Below, piece by piece: positions 31,788-35,363 of a stretch of DNA of 35,363 nucleotides. The first letter of the stretch is position 1; each line of letters begins with the position of its first letter. Source of the stretch: Acidobacteriaceae bacterium (GTDB taxonomy: Bacteria > Acidobacteriota > Terriglobia > Terriglobales > Acidobacteriaceae); NCBI GenBank assembly GCA_003139795.1, contig PLGM01000364.1, positions 1-35,363 on the forward strand, in the 5' to 3' direction. The translations under genes and the position numbers were made by a program. Under the pieces are notes generated by a model. The model was not told where the DNA came from and searched no databases. It worked only from the letters and a program-made list of their open reading frames with translations.

Positions 31788-33170
31788 ATGTTGGAACTTA
31801 AAGGCAAAAAGGTCCTGGTTGTGGGACTGGGGAAATCCGGGCTGGCGGCGGCGTTGTTTCTGCGCCGGCGCGGCGCCCATGTGACGGTCTCCGACGTGCG
31901 CAGCGCCGAGGCCTTGGCCAAGGACATTCCCGCCCTGCTCGACGAGGGCATCATGGTGGAGACCGGCGGCCACGGCTTGCTTACGTTCCGCCGCCAGGAC
32001 CTGATTGTGGTGAGCCCCGGCGTGCCGCTGAACACGCCGGAGCTGGCGCAGGTGAAGAGCTTCGGCCTGCCGGTGATTGGGGAGTTGGAACTGGCAGCGC
32101 GCTTCCTGAAGGGCAGGACGCTGGCCATTACCGGCTCCAACGGCAAGACCACGACCACCGCGCTGGTGGGCGAAATCCTCGGGAAGGCAGGCATTCCCAC
32201 GCTGGTGGGCGGCAACATCGGCGTCCCGGTCGTAGGGCTGATCGACCAGAGCACGGACGAAACCTGGTCGGTGCTGGAGGTTTCAAGCTTCCAACTTGAA
32301 ACCACGGAGCGGTTTCACCCCAGCATTGCCGTGATTCTGAACATTACGCCCGACCACCTGGACCGCCACGGCAGCTTCGAGAACTATGCGCGGGCCAAGG
32401 AGCGCATCTTTGCCGCGCAGGACGAACACGACTGCGTGGTGCTGAACGCCGACAATGCGCGCGCCGCCGAGGCCGCTGCCCGCTCGGCAGCCAAGGTCTA
32501 TTGGTTTTCCATCGAGCATCCGGTCGAACAGGGCGCCTGGGTGGAGGATGGTTTCGTGGTCTACCGGCCGGCCAGCGACGCGTCGGTGAAAAGCATAATG
32601 CCACTGCGCGGAATTCCGCTGAAGGGCGCGCACAATGTGGAGAATGTGCTGGCCGCGGTGTGCGCAGCCCGCCTGGCCGACGTCCCGGCGGAGGTGATTC
32701 GCCAGGCAATCGAGGGCTTCCAGGCGGTGGAGCACCGGCTGGAATATGTGGCCACCATCAACGGAGTGGAGTACTACAACGACTCCAAGGCCACCAACGT
32801 GGACGCGACGGCCAAGGCCGTAGCCTCTTTCTTGTCGGGCATTCACCTCATCCTGGGCGGCAAGGACAAAGGCTCAGACTATACGCAGTTGGCGCAACTG
32901 CTGCGGGCGCGGGTGCGCGCGGTCTACACCATCGGTTCGGCGGCAGCCAAGATCGAGTCGCAACTGCGTGGAATCGTCTCCATCCTCTCCTGCGAGACGC
33001 TGGAGAATGCGGTCAGCGCGGCGGCCTCCGCGGCGCGGCCGGGCGAAGTGGTGCTGCTGGCGCCGGCCTGTTCCAGCTTCGACCAGTTTGAAAACTACGA
33101 GCAGCGCGGCCGCGTGTTCAAGGAACTCGTCAGTGAACGGCGGGGGTGGAAGGTATGGCAAAACGGGTAG
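31788..33170 (+). CDS. murD: UDP-MurNAc-L-alanine:D-glutamate ligase MurD
   Basis: A 460-residue cytoplasmic ligase that adds D-Glu to UDP-MurNAc-L-Ala. N-terminal Rossmann-type domain (VLVVGLGKSGLAAALFL, residues ~8-24, then SDVR), ATPase core with ITGSNGKTTTTALVG, GGNIGVP, EVSSFQLETTERFHP, NITPDHLDRHGSFENYARAK, and C-terminal domain with VEHRLEYVATINGVEYYNDSK split over two strands, ATNVDAT, GGKDKGSDY and LAPACSSFDQFENYEQRG. All expected MurD marks are present and the length is typical. The ATG at 31788 follows a GAGGA-type site. The 3' end overlaps the ftsW start by 16 nt or more, so the two are coupled. Confidence 0.95.
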   Translation: MLELKGKKVLVVGLGKSGLAAALFLRRRGAHVTVSDVRSAEALAKDIPALLDEGIMVETGGHGLLTFRRQDLIVVSPGVPLNTPELAQVKSFGLPVIGELELAARFLKGRTLAITGSNGKTTTTALVGEILGKAGIPTLVGGNIGVPVVGLIDQSTDETWSVLEVSSFQLETTERFHPSIAVILNITPDHLDRHGSFENYARAKERIFAAQDEHDCVVLNADNARAAEAAARSAAKVYWFSIEHPVEQGAWVEDGFVVYRPASDASVKSIMPLRGIPLKGAHNVENVLAAVCAARLADVPAEVIRQAIEGFQAVEHRLEYVATINGVEYYNDSKATNVDATAKAVASFLSGIHLILGGKDKGSDYTQLAQLLRARVRAVYTIGSAAAKIESQLRGIVSILSCETLENAVSAAASAARPGEVVLLAPACSSFDQFENYEQRGRVFKELVSERRGWKVWQNG

Positions 33171-34258
33171 GGGCGGACAAGTGGATGTTCTTCACCACCC
33201 TGCTGCTGATCGTGGTGGGACTGGCGATGGTCTTCTCCGCCTCGGCCGTGGTGGCGCAGGAGCGCTATCACTCAGAGTTTGCCTTTGTGGGCCGGCAGGC
33301 CGGATGGGCGCTGGCCGGCCTGCTGACCCTGGTTGCCCTCATGAACGTGGACTATCGCGTCTACAACTCGCCCCGGTTCATCTATCCCGCCCTGTGCGTC
33401 ACCACGCTGCTGCTGGTGGCTGTCTTCTTCTTTCCGGGTTCGCACAACGTGCATCGCTGGATGCGGTTTGGCGCCTTCTTCAGCTTTCAGCCCTCAGAGA
33501 TCGCGAAGCCGGTGGTGGTGCTGTTTCTGGCCTGGTTTCTGCACACCCGGCTGGACGCCATGCGCGACTGGAAGCACACCCTGCTGCGCGCGGCCATGAT
33601 GCCGGTGGTCTTTATTCTGCTCATCGTAAAGCAGCCCGACCTGGGGACGGCTCTGGTGCTGGCCGGCGTGACCGCGATGATGCTGATGCTGGCGGGGATG
33701 GAGTGGAAGTATCTGCTGGGCAGCCTGTGCGTGGCGCTGCCCGGCCTGGCCGCGCTGCTGTTCATGGTGGCCTTCCGCCGCCAGCGCATGCTGGTGTTCC
33801 TCAATCCGAACTGCGATGCCAAGGAGGCCGGGGGCGCCGGCTACCACATCTGCCAGTCGCTGATCGCCGTGGGCACCGGCGGCGTTGCCGGACGCGGCTA
33901 CATGGAGGGCATGCAGAAGCTCTTTTACCTGCCCGAGGCCTCCACGGACTTTATTTTTGCCAACATCGCCGAGGAGCTTGGGTTCATCGGCGCCATTGTG
34001 ATTGTGCTGCTGTTCGTGGTCTTCGGCTGGCGCGGGTTGCGCGCGGCCTTCCGTTCCCAGGATCCCTTTGCCCGGCTGGCGGCCTTCGGCATCACCACCG
34101 CCCTGCTGCTGCAGGCCTTTTTCAACATCAGCGTGGTGCTGTCGCTGGTGCCCACCAAAGGGATTCCACTGCCATTGATCTCCTCCGGCGGCACCTCGCT
34201 GTTCTGCACCCTGGCCAGCATCGGAATACTGCTGAACATTACCAGGACGGCCGACTAG
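33155..34258 (+). CDS. ftsW: septal peptidoglycan glycosyltransferase FtsW
   Basis: A 367-residue SEDS-family polymerase with about ten membrane spans that polymerises lipid II at the septum with FtsI. Motifs: DKWMFFTTLLLIVVGLAMVF at the first span, GSHNVHRWMRFGAFFSFQPS then EIAK, VKQPDLGTALVL, GYMEGMQKLFYLPEASTDFI, FANIAEELGFIGA and, at the end, KGIPLPLISSGGTSLFCTLA, which are all typical. The ATG at 33155 (MAKRVG) is preferred; a GTG at 33146 would add three residues. Both lie inside the murD 3' end. In many dcw clusters murG follows, but here no murG is present in the 1.1 kb left in the window. Confidence 0.93.
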   Translation: MAKRVGADKWMFFTTLLLIVVGLAMVFSASAVVAQERYHSEFAFVGRQAGWALAGLLTLVALMNVDYRVYNSPRFIYPALCVTTLLLVAVFFFPGSHNVHRWMRFGAFFSFQPSEIAKPVVVLFLAWFLHTRLDAMRDWKHTLLRAAMMPVVFILLIVKQPDLGTALVLAGVTAMMLMLAGMEWKYLLGSLCVALPGLAALLFMVAFRRQRMLVFLNPNCDAKEAGGAGYHICQSLIAVGTGGVAGRGYMEGMQKLFYLPEASTDFIFANIAEELGFIGAIVIVLLFVVFGWRGLRAAFRSQDPFARLAAFGITTALLLQAFFNISVVLSLVPTKGIPLPLISSGGTSLFCTLASIGILLNITRTAD

Positions 34259-34544
34259 GGGCGAGCGGGTGGTGGGCCAGTTTCCGCATCGCCAGCCACT
34301 CAGGATTTCCGGCGATTTCGGGCCACAAGGGCGTTTTTCGGGATTGATTTATGGAGGCCGGCTCTCGAAACGTGCATTGGGCTGTTGATATCGGTATTCC
34401 AGGGCGACCCGCCGGCGATTGCGTCGTCGATGGCCGCCGATGGACGGCTTCTCCGTGATCTAATGTAGGCACCACGCCCCTCTGGCATTCACGGGACCGG
34501 TGTTCCCAGGTCTGAAGCGGAGAGTGGGCGTACCGGAGAGCTCC
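34259..34544. other. 286-bp region between ftsW and the last gene
   Basis: No gene with good support. A 36-codon frame from an ATG at 34351 exists but has no family likeness. On the minus strand the stretch next to ftsW reads PEIAGNPEWLAMRKLAHHP, which looks protein-like but has no start, so it may be a remnant. No T-run terminator was found after ftsW. Confidence 0.35.
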
Positions 34545-35261
34545 ATGCAGAAGAAGACGCTCAGGCTGCTCGCTCTGGCATTCCTTGTGCAGGTCGTCTT
34601 TCCAAGCGCGACGTGGCAGGCACGAGCGCAGGCGGAGAAGTCCCCTTATACGGCCGCGGCTCCTCTCGATCAGTACCTGATGCCGGACAAGGATTCCGAA
34701 GTCGCGCTGGCTCGCAGTGCCGCTCCGGCATCCGTTTCGGACGAAGCGGAAGTGCTGGTGCTGGGACGGAACGGATATGCGACCGTAGCGAAGGGCAGGA
34801 ATGGCTTTGTCTGCCTCGTGGAACGATCCTTTGGTGCCGCCACGGATTTCCCGGAATTCTGGAATGCGAAGATCATCAGCCCCATTTGCGTGAATCCACC
34901 CGCCGCAAGAACCTATCTGCCGACCGTTCTGATGAAGGCGAAGCTGGTGCTGGCAGGGAAATCGAAGACGGAAATCGCACAGACGATTCAATCCGGAATG
35001 GACAGCAAACAACTGCCGGCGCTTGAGCCCGGCGGGATGTGCTACATGATGTCGAAGCATCAGTACTTAAGCGACCAGGACAAAGGCTGGCATCCACACC
35101 TGATGTGGTTTGTACCGGGCGACGCGGCGAAAAGCTGGGGAGCGAATCTGCCGGGCTCGCCGGTTCTCGCGGCGAATGACCCCGAAGACCGAATGACCAT
35201 CTTTCTCGTTTGGGTTGGCCACTGGTCCGACGGGACGCCGGCTCCGCCTGCTGCTCCCTGA
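34545..35261 (+). CDS. secreted protein of unknown function
   Basis: A 238-residue exported protein. Signal peptide about residues 1-29 (KKTLRLLALAFLVQVVF, cleavage near ARAQA). The mature part has no family that I recognise. Features: acidic segment APLDQYLMPDKDSEVALARS, then VLVLGRNGYATVAKGRNGFV, conserved-looking Cys in FVCLVER, ISPICVN and GGMCYMMSK, then HQYLSDQDKGWHPHLMWFVP and a C-terminal VWVGHWSDGTPAPPAAP. A metal or haem site with several His/Cys is possible but unproven. ATG at 34545 has GGAGAG 5 nt upstream. It sits where murG normally would be, with a 286-bp gap from ftsW, and is probably its own transcription unit. Confidence 0.7.
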   Translation: MQKKTLRLLALAFLVQVVFPSATWQARAQAEKSPYTAAAPLDQYLMPDKDSEVALARSAAPASVSDEAEVLVLGRNGYATVAKGRNGFVCLVERSFGAATDFPEFWNAKIISPICVNPPAARTYLPTVLMKAKLVLAGKSKTEIAQTIQSGMDSKQLPALEPGGMCYMMSKHQYLSDQDKGWHPHLMWFVPGDAAKSWGANLPGSPVLAANDPEDRMTIFLVWVGHWSDGTPAPPAAP

Positions 35262-35363
35262 CCCGTAGTTCGAGGGTTGAGCGAACGCGCACTCGACAAG
35301 CGCCAAATCGCCAACGCACTCATCGACAGCAGATCGGTACCCAGAAGTCTTAGTGCTGTATCT

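Noticed and set aside
35262-35363. possible gene start at the right edge
   Set aside because: About 100 bp without a frame or signal that can be judged.

Overview
The window is high-GC, densely coded bacterial DNA, most consistent with Acidobacteriota (class Terriglobia). The reasons are the meso-DAP-type division/cell-wall (dcw) gene order, secreted carboxypeptidase-regulatory-like proteins, a subclass B3 metallo-beta-lactamase, frequent GTG/TTG starts and GGGGCTAAAGCCCC-type intergenic repeats. The assignment is inference; there is no rRNA or other marker. No tRNA, rRNA, CRISPR array or complete insertion sequence was seen.

Left part (1-18.6 kb), a mixed accessory and metabolic region. The 3' end of acs is followed by a RibD/DHFR-fold reductase, a Uma2-family nuclease, a convergent outer-membrane barrel gene, a translationally coupled pair of large secreted carboxypeptidase-regulatory-like proteins, a KimA-like K+ transporter, a GH5 cellulase with a decayed partial duplicate, a soluble GAF-PAS3 histidine kinase and a secreted SnoaL-like protein. 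Then come dxs (isoprenoid precursor synthesis), an amidohydrolase-fold protein that has lost its metal ligands, and a DUF2127 membrane protein. Gene remnants and repeats sit between several of these.

Right part (18.8-34.3 kb), the dcw cluster: mraZ, rsmH, ftsL, ftsI, [accessory segment], murE, murF, [B3 beta-lactamase], mraY, murD, ftsW. It begins with a four-copy 10-bp MraZ operator. Together these genes make and use UDP-MurNAc-pentapeptide and lipid I (MurE, MurF, MurD, MraY) and build the septum (FtsL, FtsI, FtsW). The usual murG-murC-ftsQ-ftsA-ftsZ continuation does not follow ftsW; a secreted protein of unknown function does.

The most unusual points are all inside or near dcw. (1) ftsL is bracketed by two related elements, each with inverted arrays of 7-bp tandem repeats around a 78-nt core; the first array encodes the last residues and stop codon of RsmH. 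(2) An AbiEii-like nucleotidyltransferase toxin and a small partner lie between two 121-bp copies of the ftsI 3' end. (3) A metallo-beta-lactamase with all zinc ligands overlaps murF by 4 nt. (4) The cluster also contains an oppositely oriented ArsR-SRPBCC pair and an AlkD-like glycosylase. Outside dcw, four 11-bp direct repeats shaped like an OmpR/PhoB-family box lie upstream of the K+ transporter.
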